Assembly (NCBI GenBank): GCA_021642125.1
Contig: JAKIXB010000001.1
Location: 1,240,001 to 1,304,000, forward strand
From: Nothophoma quercina
Taxonomy: Eukaryota; Ascomycota; Dothideomycetes; Pleosporales; Didymellaceae
Length of the DNA: 64,000 nt
Reading direction: 5' to 3'
Within the stretch, counting starts at the first letter, position 1, and each line of letters opens with the position of its first letter. The position numbers and the translations under genes are program-made. Below are positions 43,698-54,879 of this stretch, one piece after another. The notes under the pieces are model-generated. The model was not told where the DNA came from. It saw only the letters and a list, made by a program, of their open reading frames with translations, and did not search any database.

Positions 43698-44730
43698 TCA
43701 CCACGGCATACCTGCGCTAACAATGTCGTTGGACATATTACCGCATGTATGATGGCTGCACAAACACCGGCAGATATCTCTACATTCTCGCTCACTTCTC
43801 CACGAGGGTAAAGGCGTCTTGGAAGAGTTGTGGTAGTTCGACGAAATGGTCACCAAGTATACGATGTCTGACGTGGTTGTAATGCATCTGCGTGTGAAAT
43901 CGTTCCACAGATGGTCCATTGTGATACATGCGCCCTGCAAACCGTCTGTATGGCGAAGACAAAACCCCCGTTGGTAATTCTTTGTGCAATCTCGATGATC
44001 CGTGTAGGAAGAGGAGAGTCACTGGAACTGCTGTGAACGGATCCTGATACTGTTTCAGTACACTTTGAACAAGAAGTGCATGCATGCAGTCATCACTCTA
44101 TGGTCTCGTAAAGAAGGTCGTTGGAGGTTGATTGCCAATGTAATGCCCAGACACATCTCCATTCAATCCCGCCGGATTGTCTGAAGAACGGATATGTCAG
44201 CTCAATGGGTTCTTGACAATGCAGGGAGTCGTATAAAGATACCTACCAGGCACTGCTGCGATGCATATTTTGCGACTTTACGGATTTCTAACACCGCTGA
44301 GCCGACCTCCTAGCTCAACGAAAAGGTGGTTGGCACGCAAACCTCTGGATGATGCATTCGATGCTTCTTCTTTGTACTTTTCGGGAAACGGCATGTGAAC
44401 ATACAGCTTGGGCGTTGAGATTGTCTTGTCGCCTCCAAAAGCATTGTTGTGGAAGTACTCGGGCTTGTCGACATCTTCTAGAGCCTCCAGTGACAAGCCA
44501 CAGAACTGGCAACCTTGGTCTGCCGCCGCTTTCACGTGTGTCATTAGATGCATATTCCTCCTGCTGCTGGCTCGTTTGAGAGAATGAATGTCGAATCGCT
44601 GACATAGCATACAGAACGCTTTTTGACTGCAGCGAGACTGCAGCCTGAGTCGACCACCCACTAGCGGTTGCAGGTTATCTTCACGTTCGTCGTCAAGAGC
44701 TTCGAAACGTGGCTCGATTGTGGCTAACAA
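43698..44730 (-). pseudogene. Degenerate HET-domain gene
   Basis: Fragments of a HET protein lie in order on the minus strand but in broken frames. The block at 44278-44730 has the N-terminal Cys pattern of HET proteins (CQRFDIHSLKR, GCQFCGLSLEAL) but no ATG upstream in frame. Next, SDNPAGLNGDVSG occurs just before a TAG at 44098-44100. The same frame then reads ELPQLFQDAFTLVEK, a HET-domain block, and hits TGA at 43792-43794. After a frame change comes SWRSERECRDICR, which matches the region after the WIDSLCI block. The WIDSLCI block itself and about 25 residues are missing, which an intron cannot explain. No intact HET product is possible from this locus. Confidence 0.72.
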
Positions 44731-44740
44731 TATCAGACTT

Positions 44741-47040
44741 GCGCTACGGTTCAGCGTATTAACAAGTGCTTGAGGTTAGAAAGGTACTAGCAGACCATGG
44801 TGCGCGTGAAGGTAAAAGTGGGGAACAAGTTCGGCCGGCACAGACCAATCGTGACTTCAACAATCGTCTGCGACAGCGCCAGCCTCAGCTGCACCCATCA
44901 CTGCCGCCTGGGCAGAGATCAGTACGCACTGTAAGAGACAGCGAGAGGACTGACTGTGATGTTAAAGTCACATCTTTCCAATGAGTCGACCATACCGATC
45001 GAAACTTCGGTTCATCGCGGTACTGAGTGTGGCGCTCGATAGATTGTGTCGAGTCTCTTCTGGACAACATGTAGCCAGACGAGGCGCAAATAGCGTCTTT
45101 GAAGAACCATAGGGCTCGGGCTAGGCACGTCCATAGAACATGAATAGTGGCTGACATGGGACGTCACAGTTTCCGATGTTACTAATCCAAAGGCACAGAC
45201 ATGTATGATTCTGGGGTCATTGGTACTGAGCAGTTTGACCACACGACTTGAGGCTGAGAAGTTCAAAGCATGTCTGGCGGAAGATGACTCCGTCTTGGAA
45301 TGCTTAGGACACTAAGTTCGACAGTCGTAGTACCAAAGGCAACACAGTGCTCGTATGCGTGCCATTGCTGAGTGAATCTCCCAACAGGAGATTGTACATA
45401 TTCGAATGTAGATCTCCGTCTCGATTGTGTCTCCACACACTCTGTGACAGAGTTCGGAAAATATCTGGGCTGCATATGCGGACGCGGAAGGCTTGTGCTG
45501 TGTTTCGGAATATTCTAGTTGCGGTTTGTGTATCCTTCAGTAACAGCCTCGTTACACTGACGAGTTGTTACCTGCAGACAACTCGCTGTGCACTGAGAAC
45601 TGTCAGCCACCACATTGGGACGTTCAGTGCAACATCTAGTCGACGGCAGACATTGCAGAGTGATGATGCCTTGAAGCACTCAGTGTGGTTGCTAAACCCT
45701 CGATTGCGCGTTCGGTTGAGTCGGCGGCATGAAGTGCAGAGAGACGTGTTCTTACAGCGGAGATTTGACGCATCAGAGAAGAAAGACAGGGTTGTACGGA
45801 TGTGAGCGACGGCGAGCCGGATTGCCCTGCAGGAATAGTGTAAGTTTCTTGTTCAGCAATTGGCTCCGAAAGATGACATGCCGCTCGAAGGCGAACTGCA
45901 GATGTGCATCGTTTCAACACATGCTGTGCTCTTGTGAGCTCAAATTTGAAATTTGATGCATTTCATCCAGAGTGTCTTGTCTTGGAAGTCTTGTTGAGGC
46001 TTTTCGGCTGCAGTGCGGAAATTGTACTTGAAATCGCAACTACTGTGTACAAACTGTGGGCCCTAACGTCAACCGACAGGATAAACACGTTGATAACGGT
46101 GATATGAACCAGAGTTGCAGATAGATGGATACCTTGGTGGATGGTGTCGTGATGCATGATGCAAACGTTGAAGGTGGAGAGCCGAGCGATTGCAAATCGC
46201 GGCCCCACTAGTGCGGCGCACGAACCTTCTGTGAATTGATCGTCACCTTTGGAGATTGTGAGTGCGAACTCTTGGAGTTCTCACTACCAATTAAGGTTGA
46301 AAGGTCTCGATCATCGCTCGTTTAAGTTATTTGAAAGCGATGGAAACGCTGAGGCTGAGCTGAGAGTTCTGCGAAGGTCTACAACAGCCCAGCTGCTCCC
46401 AGACGGAACGCGCGAACCAGGGCCCTTGTCTAGCGGTGATCCCGGATCTGCAGAGACCGGACTTACTGATGCCGACGTTCTCAAGATCTCTGCTGTCATC
46501 CATGACGAAGCTCCGCGCTACACGTAGTGTATGCTACGATAGAGCATCTAACAGCATCTCAGGGTCACCTTATCATCATCAAGCATCTCATGAAACACAT
46601 CGACGTGAAGACCGACGGCTGGATGAGCCAGCCGGGCGTTAGGACGCGTCTCTACAACTGCAGGCTGGGTGCACGATCCAGCTAGCCTCTTGACAGCTGA
46701 GCGAGGCCCAGAGCCTCGGAGCGGGCGAGCGCAAGCCACATGTCTCCGACTGGCCTGGTTCCCACGCTGGCACTAACTTGGCGGCAGATCAGCGCCTGCA
46801 CTCGCTGGTCCTGGCTCATCAAGATGCAGCCTCGCCAAAGCAGCCCGCGCTAGGAGCTTGTGCTCTATCTATCTCGCCTGTATATGTATTGAGCTGGGGT
46901 CTTGCGCACGGCGGTTGTACAAAGCTTTGCTGTCCCACTGTCAGCCGTCAAGCTAGGTAACCTGATGCTCCAAGCTCTTTCCAACCCCTGCTCATAGAGC
47001 TGTCCCGCCTGTGAAGCCTTTACTGTTCTACTTAAGCGCC
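44741..47040. other. Gene-free region, 2.3 kb, next to the HET pseudogene
   Basis: The longest stretch in the window without a supportable gene after the left end. Frames up to about 152 codons (45347-45805, plus) and 93 codons (46249-46527, plus) have no domain, no ATG/splice logic and no signal peptide. It may be decayed accessory sequence continuing from the HET remnant. The right end must carry the promoter of the DUF8004-like gene. Confidence 0.5.
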
Positions 47041-50000
47041 ATGGCCTCGACTGAATCGCCTGTCGAGCCGCAAATCTCGATCCCTGGCTGCCAGATTTTA
47101 AGTCACCTTGACAGCCCTACTTTTAATAACACTGGATATCCCCAGGTTTCACGATTCGCCTCCACAAGGACTACGTCAGATAAAACAACTTCGTTCCCGC
47201 GGGGCAGGCATCCTTCAAGACGGCGCCCGAGCCTAATCGCTGATGACGTTCTTCCTATCGGAATCTTAGAAAATGCTAGTGTAGCCGGTCAACTCTTGAA
47301 CGATACCTCCGACTCTCGTATTTCAAACAGACGATCGTTAAGCTGTGCGACAGCGACTTCGAATTCAATGGCTGTGGAAAAGGTGCAACGATGGTCCGGA
47401 ATGACCCGAACCGTCAGTGATTGGGACGGCCTGCGAAGAGTACGTGTCTACCAACAATTAACAATATCTTCCACTGACTTCTTTAAAGGACTCTGAGCTA
47501 TGGGTGCAAGATGGCGACTGCTATGTGCATCTCTACGCACAAGGAGCATCGCGTCGTGGCCCATCCTTTTGTGTTCCCTTTAGGGCTTTACGGCAAAAGA
47601 AGTGCAACTCTATGCTGAACGTCTGTCACGCGCAGATTGCATCACGAGATGGTTCAGAAGCACAGCCTCTGATGAGCTTGTCCAGCTCGCTGATCCTACC
47701 CAGCCGTGAGTTGGGTGTCGTCAACTTATACATCCCCGTCCCGGAAGGCATCGCCCGCCAGGATTCCTTCAAATGGCATGTCACAACACGGAACTTCTTT
47801 GCATTCCTTCTTGGTAAGCCTTTAGTGGGCTACCACATGGGCCAGACTTTTGTCGACCTTCAAGAAAGACTGCATCTCTTCCGATCCGGACTCATCGACA
47901 ACCACCAGGACTTTTTGCAATACGCCGAAGACCAAGGCTACCATGATTTCGCCGAGTGCACCGACTATGCGCTTGCCTGTCTATTCTATGCCGAGACCTA
48001 CAAGCTCAGGCAAGCTTGGATCGATGCTTTCGCTCATTGTGTTGGGATGAACGAGAGTCTCTCGCTCAGCCCGGAGTATGCAAACATATCAAGGCTGACT
48101 AAAGCTCTCATCACACGTGCCTTCCTCGAGGTGGATATTCATCTCGGCCAGGTGACTGTTGCGCTTAGCAAGTTCCTCGAAGATGACCTCTCACCCACGT
48201 ATCTTGGTCTTACACCAGGGGCAAGGAGCCATCTGAACCGCTTCCGTCGGTTCTTGCACGGCTTCTACGTCAAGAAGTTTGGATACTGGCCGCCACCGAG
48301 GGGATCTGCCTTTCCCAAAGCTCTGTACAAATCAATGTATTTCGACTTCCAAAACCTGTACGACTACCTCGTCGACACAAACTCGACTACCGACTTCGCT
48401 TTGCAAGGACCAGCAAGTGGAGGTATCTGCGTTCTGCAGAACGTCGACAGCTTTGACAAGCGCCATAAATTCACATCGCAGCCCCATCCATTGCCGCTGG
48501 TGCCAAGTTACACTGAGCCAACGAAGAAGATGGAGTCTCAGAAAGCACTACGACAATTGACTTTGGCGAACCAACACAACAAAGCCAACGGCGTTCAGAG
48601 CATAAGCTCGTCACTGACGGCGGCCACCAACTTACAAGATCCTGCTGTTGTTAACTCAAACATCGTACAAGAGTACGCTCATTTTGAACGAACGTACAGC
48701 TCGACACTCAACCAGAAAGATGAGAAGGTCTCAGTTGTCGATGCACGCAAAGTCCGATGGCTTCTCATCTATGGCACATTGCAATACCTAGTATCAGCAT
48801 TGCGAGCACCGAAAGAGGTTCGCGACTCAGAGACCCCTGACTATCCTCTGTGCTGCTTGTTACCGGAACAGTCGTCATGGCCTGGTAGCTCGCAAGTGTC
48901 TACACCTTCGGCTTCCTCGCCTGTCTCTGCGTCTGCATCTACAGTCAATGTGCCTCAAGCGATCGACGAGTATCTCAGCAGCTCGCAGTCCGATTTTACT
49001 TCCATTCAGCCTGACTGCCACAGGGAAGACTACTTCTCTTCGCGGACATCGAGCCAACGTGGTTCCGTTGAAGTACCTGCACCACTCAGACTATCCACAC
49101 CTGTCTCATATCCACCCACTCGCACTTTCGGGTCGATCTCATTGTCCGGCCGCAGTTCGCGACGCAGCAGCGTAAAGCTCAAGCCTAACCACCACTGCGA
49201 AATTATCGTCCACGGGTACGGAAACGGCTTGAACGAGGCTACCACGGGATCACCTACGCAAGGTTTGTCGCGTAGTGCGTCTGTGAACGACTCTAACCGT
49301 TCTTCGACTTCCATTCTGCCAGAAGGCGCTGGCCCTGAGACATCGTGGATAAGACCCAAGTCTCCTCCTATTCCCCCAGAGCGAACATCATCTAAGACTC
49401 GACGTCATGCACGTACCAGAACGCCACTGTTTACTGCAGATCAACTCAAAAACTTCTTTCCTTCGCCTGTCAGCGATACAGACATGTCTCGCTCCGACAG
49501 TACTAGTTCGCATGGCAGCCAGGTTTGGAGTGAGACAAGTGCCATCTCATCCGAATCCAGCGCAGATGGCGACTACAAGGAACGCCACAGCACCACAGTC
49601 GAGGATAGCGGCCTTCTTGGTGGCTTTGTTTCTGTTGATAGCACTCCAGTCCCCACACCTCGGAGACGATCCCTGAGCAAGAGCAAGGCACCTGCTTCAC
49701 AATCTTCCCCTCCATCTACCACACACATGCAAGCCTTCCGGTTCGACGACGATGCGCCCCAGACACCCAACTACGACCACATCCATCCTGCCTTCCGCCC
49801 TCCAACAGCCGACACAACAATCGGTCTGGCACTATCTCCACAAGTCTCACCACCCTTGAGCCCCAGCATCAACTTGCAATCTTCATACTTCGACCCGGTC
49901 CTGGCGGCGCCGAAGAACACACCTTCTCATTCCCTGAGTCGCTCCTCTGAGCTTACCTACGCCGACCTCCCAATCTCCAAAATACCAAGCCGCCGTGCCA

Positions 50001-50122
50001 GTCATCGCGAGCATGGCCTCTTCACCACGATCTCGAGCTCAAGCAAGGAGGCAGAGAAGAGAGCCAGCTCTGAAAGGACGAAGAACAGGATGTCCATCCT
50101 GAAGAAGTTTTATGCGTTCTGA
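47041..50122 (+). CDS. Large DUF8004-like fungal protein
   Basis: Two exons: 47041-47439 and 47489-50122; 1010 aa, with a CTGAC branch site in the 49-nt intron. The start is the first ATG of the frame. After a disordered Ser/Arg-rich N-terminus, the segment WDGLRRDSELWVQDGDCYVHLY (spanning the splice) and the next ~330 residues form the conserved part, with RGPSFCVPFRAL, FFAFLLGKPLVGYHMGQTFVDL, FAECTDYALACLFYAE and FGYWPP blocks. These match what I recall as the DUF8004 domain common in Dothideomycetes and Eurotiomycetes. The C-terminal half is Ser/Pro-rich and disordered with many SP/TP sites, ending RMSILKKFYAF. No catalytic motif or membrane segment; function unknown. Confidence 0.83.
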
Positions 50123-50877
50123 TTTATTTCCTTCTTGAATCTTAGCACAACGCTTCGACACACGACTTCCCTTTATCTGTCCGATATGTAGCGTTCTGGC
50201 GTAGACTGTCCTGTTCTGTCCGCATTCCTGTTTTGTATCTGCTATATACCCACGGTCGCATTGCCGACACGAAAAGTGTGTACATTGTTCGTAGTTGACA
50301 ATCGAAGGTCCTTCGTATTGACATTGCCTGCCACACCTGCTCTTCATGCCCGTTATACCCTTCTGACTCTGTTCTATGATGAATACTCACCGCACATTCA
50401 GATGATGCGAGGTCAGCAATTTGGGCTGGGCGAGGTCGCTGCCTGAACAGAGAGTAGTACTTCACTAGAAGACACCTTATCCATTCAGCTTGTAGGATTA
50501 GAGCGTACCACAGGTAGCCGCGAATGTACCAAGTACGAAGTGTGTTTGCTAGTTATCCGCGAAACGACGTTGTGTGCGCCTTCATGGCGGAGTGTGAGTA
50601 TCAACTTGCGAGTGACCATGTGAGTTATGGGCTGATGAAGGGTGTGCATAATGCGACCCTTAAGCATGCCGTATCGCATTTCCGAGCAAGCTTGCAGAGT
50701 CCGGCAGGAAATCAGATATTGCACGATGTTGTGGAGTCTGAGTCACTGTTGTCGTTGGTACTCGATGCCGAGAGGCCAGTTTGAAAGCACACCTCGTGAT
50801 GGCGCGTCGAATCAAACACGTTATAAGCGCGTCTCTCTCCGCATCAACTCATACACAGCATACATTCTACAGCAATC
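50123..50877. other. Intergenic, 755 bp, no gene seen
   Basis: It lies between the DUF8004-like gene and the MGMT-type gene on the same strand. An 86-codon frame at 50524-50784 has no recognisable feature. Confidence 0.5.
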
Positions 50878-51313
50878 ATGTCGAAAGTGCAAAAGGTCAC
50901 AGAATACCAAGAACGTGTTTATGCGCTCTTGCAGCAGATCCCTGAAGGTCGCATCACGACATATGCAGCCATGTCAAAGGCGTTGAACAGCTCGCCACGC
51001 GCAGTAGGTGGCGCGTTGAGGAATAATCCATTTGCACCTGATATACCATGTCATCGGTGTATCGCGAGTACTGGGGTAAGCAGCGAACTCTTATCGATCT
51101 GACTCTGTCGATGCGCTTTCAAGCCAAGATATTGACGCTTTCGAACAGTTTATTGGCGGCTTCAAGGGTGATTGGGAGAAGGTGCCGAGCGGACAAAATC
51201 AGGAGTCAAAACGAAAGCTACTCGAAGAAGAGGGTGTGCTTTTCGACGCGAACGGATACCTGATTGACAAGAAGGCGATCTGGGATGAGTTTGATGTGAA
51301 GAAATTGAGATGA
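50878..51313 (+). CDS. Minimal O6-alkylguanine-DNA alkyltransferase (MGMT/ATL type)
   Basis: Two exons: 50878-51075 and 51149-51313; 120 aa. Only the DNA-binding/active-site domain of MGMT is present. It has YQERVYALLQQIPEGRITTY, the arginine finger region SPRAVGGALRNNP (R41, N49/N50) and the acceptor-cysteine motif PCHR (C58). The second exon adds GGFKGD and ESKRKLLEEEGV, the conserved terminal helix. The N-terminal RNase H-like domain of full MGMT is absent, as in alkyltransferase-like (ATL) proteins, but ATLs usually replace the cysteine with Trp or Ala whereas here Cys is kept. It could therefore repair O6-methylguanine directly or flag lesions for nucleotide excision repair. Confidence 0.88.
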
Positions 51314-51521
51314 GGGTTGCAGGGCCAGGAAGGCAGCAATGTGTGGGGCGAGGAAAAGCGGGGTTACGTCACAGCTCTCAAAAAGTTCTGGATATTTGTA
51401 CAACTACAGGAACATCAACAAAGTCATCACACGAGTTCAAATTGAATTGTCCGAGCGAAAGATCTGATCTTTCACTCACATCTGGTCGCAGCAAGCTTAG
51501 GGATCGCACGCACACTCTACG

Positions 51522-53237
51522 ATGGGACCCAAAAGAAAAGACTTCCTAAAGCCAGGCAAGCCGAAAGGCAAGCTCAAGGCGCCGGAGCCACAGACCGAGA
51601 ATGACTTCCTAGAAGTTGCAGACGAGCACGAGCAAGCTGCAGGCAAGTGGCGAGCCGGCGATGCTGCCAAGGCTACCCGTTTCTTCAACCGTGCCATCGA
51701 TGCCTATAACGAAGGCTTGAAGAAGCATCCGCAGTCGTTTGATCTTGCGTACAACAAGTCAGTCTCCATCTTGACATCACATAATAGATATCTGAGCTAG
51801 TGGCTGACTTGTTGAAGAGCAAACCTGGAATACAGTCTCACAGAGGACGAGAGAATACTGCCGTACCTGGGGAGCCGGACAGCGTTGTTGGAAGAGACGC
51901 TGAATTCGCATCGTCATGCCATCTCGCTGAATCCTGCTAACACCGATATCTTGTTCAACACAGCCCAAGTCCTCACATCACTGGCTGAAGCCGGTCTAGA
52001 AGATGGAACGCAAGAAGCTGCGAAGACACCTGCCAGGACGTTACTCGAAGACGCTGTCGATGGTTTCACTAGATGCTTGCAAAAGCAGCAAGAAGAGTAT
52101 GAGCAGATGCAAGCAGAGATCGCCAAAGCCCAAGCGTCTGGAGAGTATCAGGAGGCATGGGAGGGTGACCGACCGCAGCCTGTTGAGACCGAACAACAGG
52201 CTGCAGCGGAAAGCGACTCCGCTTCAGAAGGACCTGGAGACTGGGCCACAGTCGAAGAGCCTGTAACACCTCTGACCATACTCGAGACATGCACAGCGCA
52301 ACTGGGAGCCCTCATCACGCTTCTTGGACTCTACACCCCAGAAGATCTACCAAGTATAGATAAGAAGGCACAAGATGGTCTCCGGACTGCCACTGAGACT
52401 ATTCCTGCTCTGATCGCACTTATCGATGCATCACCGGAGTCAGATGTTGAAGATGAGCCAGAAGCAGGACCTACATTGTCCATAGGACAATCTTCGAAGA
52501 GCGAGGAAGCCGAAACGACACCAAGAGAAGACGCAGTACTTGCTGCAGCGAACTTCCAAGCCAGCATTGCGGAAGCTATGTATCGGAGTGGTAGAAGAAC
52601 ATCAACTCAGTACGCACAGCAGGTTGAACAGACGTTTGCGACACTACTCAAAGAGTCACAAGGGACCTCGAATCCAGGACTAGGATACATCAACATTCGA
52701 TCCTCGTACGCAGACGCACTCATCGACCTCGCATCCTCGATAGCAGACAGCCTACAGTACGATGCCTCGTCGTCTGCCTCAGACTCTGAGATCCAGTGGA
52801 CCGCATTATCACAAGCTCAGAAGACGCTCACTGAACTCTCATCATCGCCACTCTCATCCACACTCTCCGCATCGCGCCTCGCTGACATCTTCCTGGCCCG
52901 CGGCGATACCGAGTTGTTTCGATTTCGCATTGCGGTCACGCCAGGTGCCAAAGCAGCATGGGCAAACAGCAAAGCTGTGGTTGTGGCAAACGCCGGTGTG
53001 TTCTATCGTGGAGCAAGGAGCTACGCGCAAAATGCAGGAGCTGCGCAGACGAGAGCCACAGCTGATGCCAAGGCAATTGTGGCAGAGATCTTGAAAGAAG
53101 TCTCCAGTGGCTCAAACACAAGGAAAGACAACCGGAAGGGAAGAAGTGCAGACGTTGCGGCCGTACTTGGCCAGATGGTAGAAGAGGGCATTGTCGCAGA
53201 GGAGAATGCGCAAGGACTGTTGGACTTCACCGAGTGA
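51522..53237 (+). CDS. TPR-repeat protein, uncharacterised
   Basis: Two exons: 51522-51757 and 51818-53237; 551 aa. The N-terminus is basic and Pro/Lys-rich (PKRKDFLKPGKPKGKLK). It is followed by helical repeats such as EQAAGKWRAGDAAKATRFFNRAIDAYNEGLKKHP and HRHAISLNPANTDILFNTAQVLTSLAE, which have TPR spacing. The splice restores the continuous motif LAYNKANLEYSL. A Glu/Ser-rich acidic loop lies near 185-215 and another near 250-275. Later helices (VLAAANFQASIAEAMYRSG, YADALIDLASSIADSL, LADIFLARGDTELFR) continue the solenoid. The basic N-terminus and acidic loops suggest a chaperone or ribosome-assembly factor, but I cannot assign it firmly. Confidence 0.82.
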
Positions 53238-53422
53238 TCGCCTGGTCGCTCATGAGCTGGTCACGAGATCTGTGTCTGCTGTTACCTGCGTTTACAGGCC
53301 ATCGAACGCATGGCCGTGAGCAAACGGCAGTTGTCATATCACGATTTTTCTTTTTGCTTCGACTCTATCCTTGCTCCTTCTACGCACTCCCACATAACAA
53401 CAGATCTGCATTCAGCGACACC

Positions 53423-53692
53423 ATGTCAGAATCCGATAAGAAGACGGACCCTCCCAAAAAGCCAGAAGCACGCGTCGCAGGTGCACCATCAAATCGCGAA
53501 GGTGTCTTCAATACGGACTTGCCAGAGTACCCCGACGACAAAAAGCCCACCGACGAAAACATGGAAGAGAAGAAGTACAACTTCAAGGAAGCTTTGAGAG
53601 AACATTGGAACAAGGCCAGACGTGGGAGTGCGCACCTCGTGGGTTTGCTCAGTGGCCAGAAGGATAAGGGAAAGGACGAGGAGAATAAGTAA
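53423..53692 (+). CDS. Small charged protein, 89 aa, unknown
   Basis: Single exon from an ATG in good context (gacaccATGtca). It is very hydrophilic: Lys/Asp/Pro-rich N-terminal half (KKTDPPKKPEAR, YPDDKKPTDENMEEKK), then a likely helix NFKEALREHWNKARRGSAHLVGLLSG and a Lys/Glu tail. No signal or membrane segment. It is closely flanked by two genes on the same strand (185 and 252 bp). It is likely real, because the frame is intact from ATG to stop in a tight gap and its composition is unlike random sequence, but I do not recognise a family. Confidence 0.6.
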   Translation: MSESDKKTDPPKKPEARVAGAPSNREGVFNTDLPEYPDDKKPTDENMEEKKYNFKEALREHWNKARRGSAHLVGLLSGQKDKGKDEENK

Positions 53693-53944
53693 TCGCAAGA
53701 AGAATGTATAGTACGTAGAGCAACATGCCTGTCTTGGATATACTAGCCAACAAGAATAGCATACGTTGAATACCTCCACGCCTTCCCCAGACACAAGGCT
53801 GAATGCTTACTGGACGTAACCAAAGCCTGCATATAAGGCCGACCATTACCCCACAACTCATCTTCAGCCCAGCATTTCAAGCTGAAGCAACCTAAGTGCA
53901 GCTCTTCACCTTTTCCATAAACCGAGCCAAGCACGTTATTCAAC

Positions 53945-54522
53945 ATGCCCTCCAAGGAACGCCAGCTCGCAGACAAGCTCGTCGCTGCCTACAACAGGCG
54001 CGACGTCGACGGCATCATCGCGCTGCGCACACCCGAGTGCAAGCGTGTCTTCCTGCCCTCGTCACTCGGATTTTCACCCCAGTCGAATGAAGTTTCCAGA
54101 GTGAGCCAAACGCATCGCCAAGCTGACTGCGTTCGCTCATGTACTATCAGGCAAGCTTTGTAGCCATCAATGCAATCTTCACCTCGTTCAGGGTCGAGGT
54201 GGACGATTTGATCGAAGGCACGTCTGATGACGGCAGAAAGAAGATCATCATGTACATCAGTGCTTCCGGTGAGGCTCCTATCGGACCTTACCGCAACCAA
54301 TATGTCTGGAAGATGGGGTTTACAGATGATGGGGAGCTCATCAATGAATGGAGTGAGTATGCGGATGTGGGTATGGTAAGGGACTACTATCCGAAGCTCA
54401 AGGCGGAGATGGCTGGGAGGGCTGAGGAGGCAGAGCAAAAGAAGAAAGGCGAAGAGCTGGGGCATGCGGTCAAAGGTCGATATTTAGGAATGCAGGGAGG
54501 TGAAGGGGGCGTGAAAGGGTAG
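53945..54522 (+). CDS. NTF2-like (SnoaL-type fold) protein
   Basis: Two exons: 53945-54100 and 54151-54522; 175 aa. The opening helix ERQLADKLVAAYNRRDVDGIIALRTPEC and the later strands RVEVDDLIEG, KKIIMYISASGEAPIG, YVWKMGFTDDGELINEWSEYADVGMVRDYY match the cone-shaped NTF2-like fold used by many small fungal enzymes and binding proteins. The splice joins SNEVSR to ASFVAINAIFTSF with matching phase. The C-terminus is Lys/Glu/Gly-rich. Fungal members near this type are often linked to secondary metabolism or left unnamed, and no active-site residues can be assigned. Confidence 0.77.
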
Positions 54523-54879
54523 ATCAGGCTGAGCGGCCACACCAAGCTGTACCTAGTCAACCATAAACAGAGGATGGCATCACGACAACGCAGCTCAAAC
54601 TTGATGATTTCAATGTGTCAAGACGTTGATGGATGGAGCCTCCATGAGTGACGCTTGCAAGGCTGCCGGTGAATCGGCGTCCAAGCTCCGGGTGGCCGTG
54701 CGCGACCGCCGCAATGGACATCATCGAGCCGCAACTCCAGCGCCCCAAACATTGTCGCCGCGCCGTCACCATCACACCTTTCCCTCAATACGACCGCTCC
54801 CCTCACCCATCACCGACCCCAGTACTCTCGACAGAATCTCTAACACCCCACGTAACAACCGCACGACGACCCCGCCACC
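54523..54879. other. Promoter region of rpn5, 357 bp
   Basis: No gene. It is C-rich toward the right end and runs into a consensus initiation context (ccgccaccATGt) for rpn5. Confidence 0.5.

Noticed and set aside
45347..45805. 152-codon plus-strand frame in the gene-free region.
   Set aside because: Rich in Arg, Ser and Cys like random frames, and no recognisable motif on either strand.
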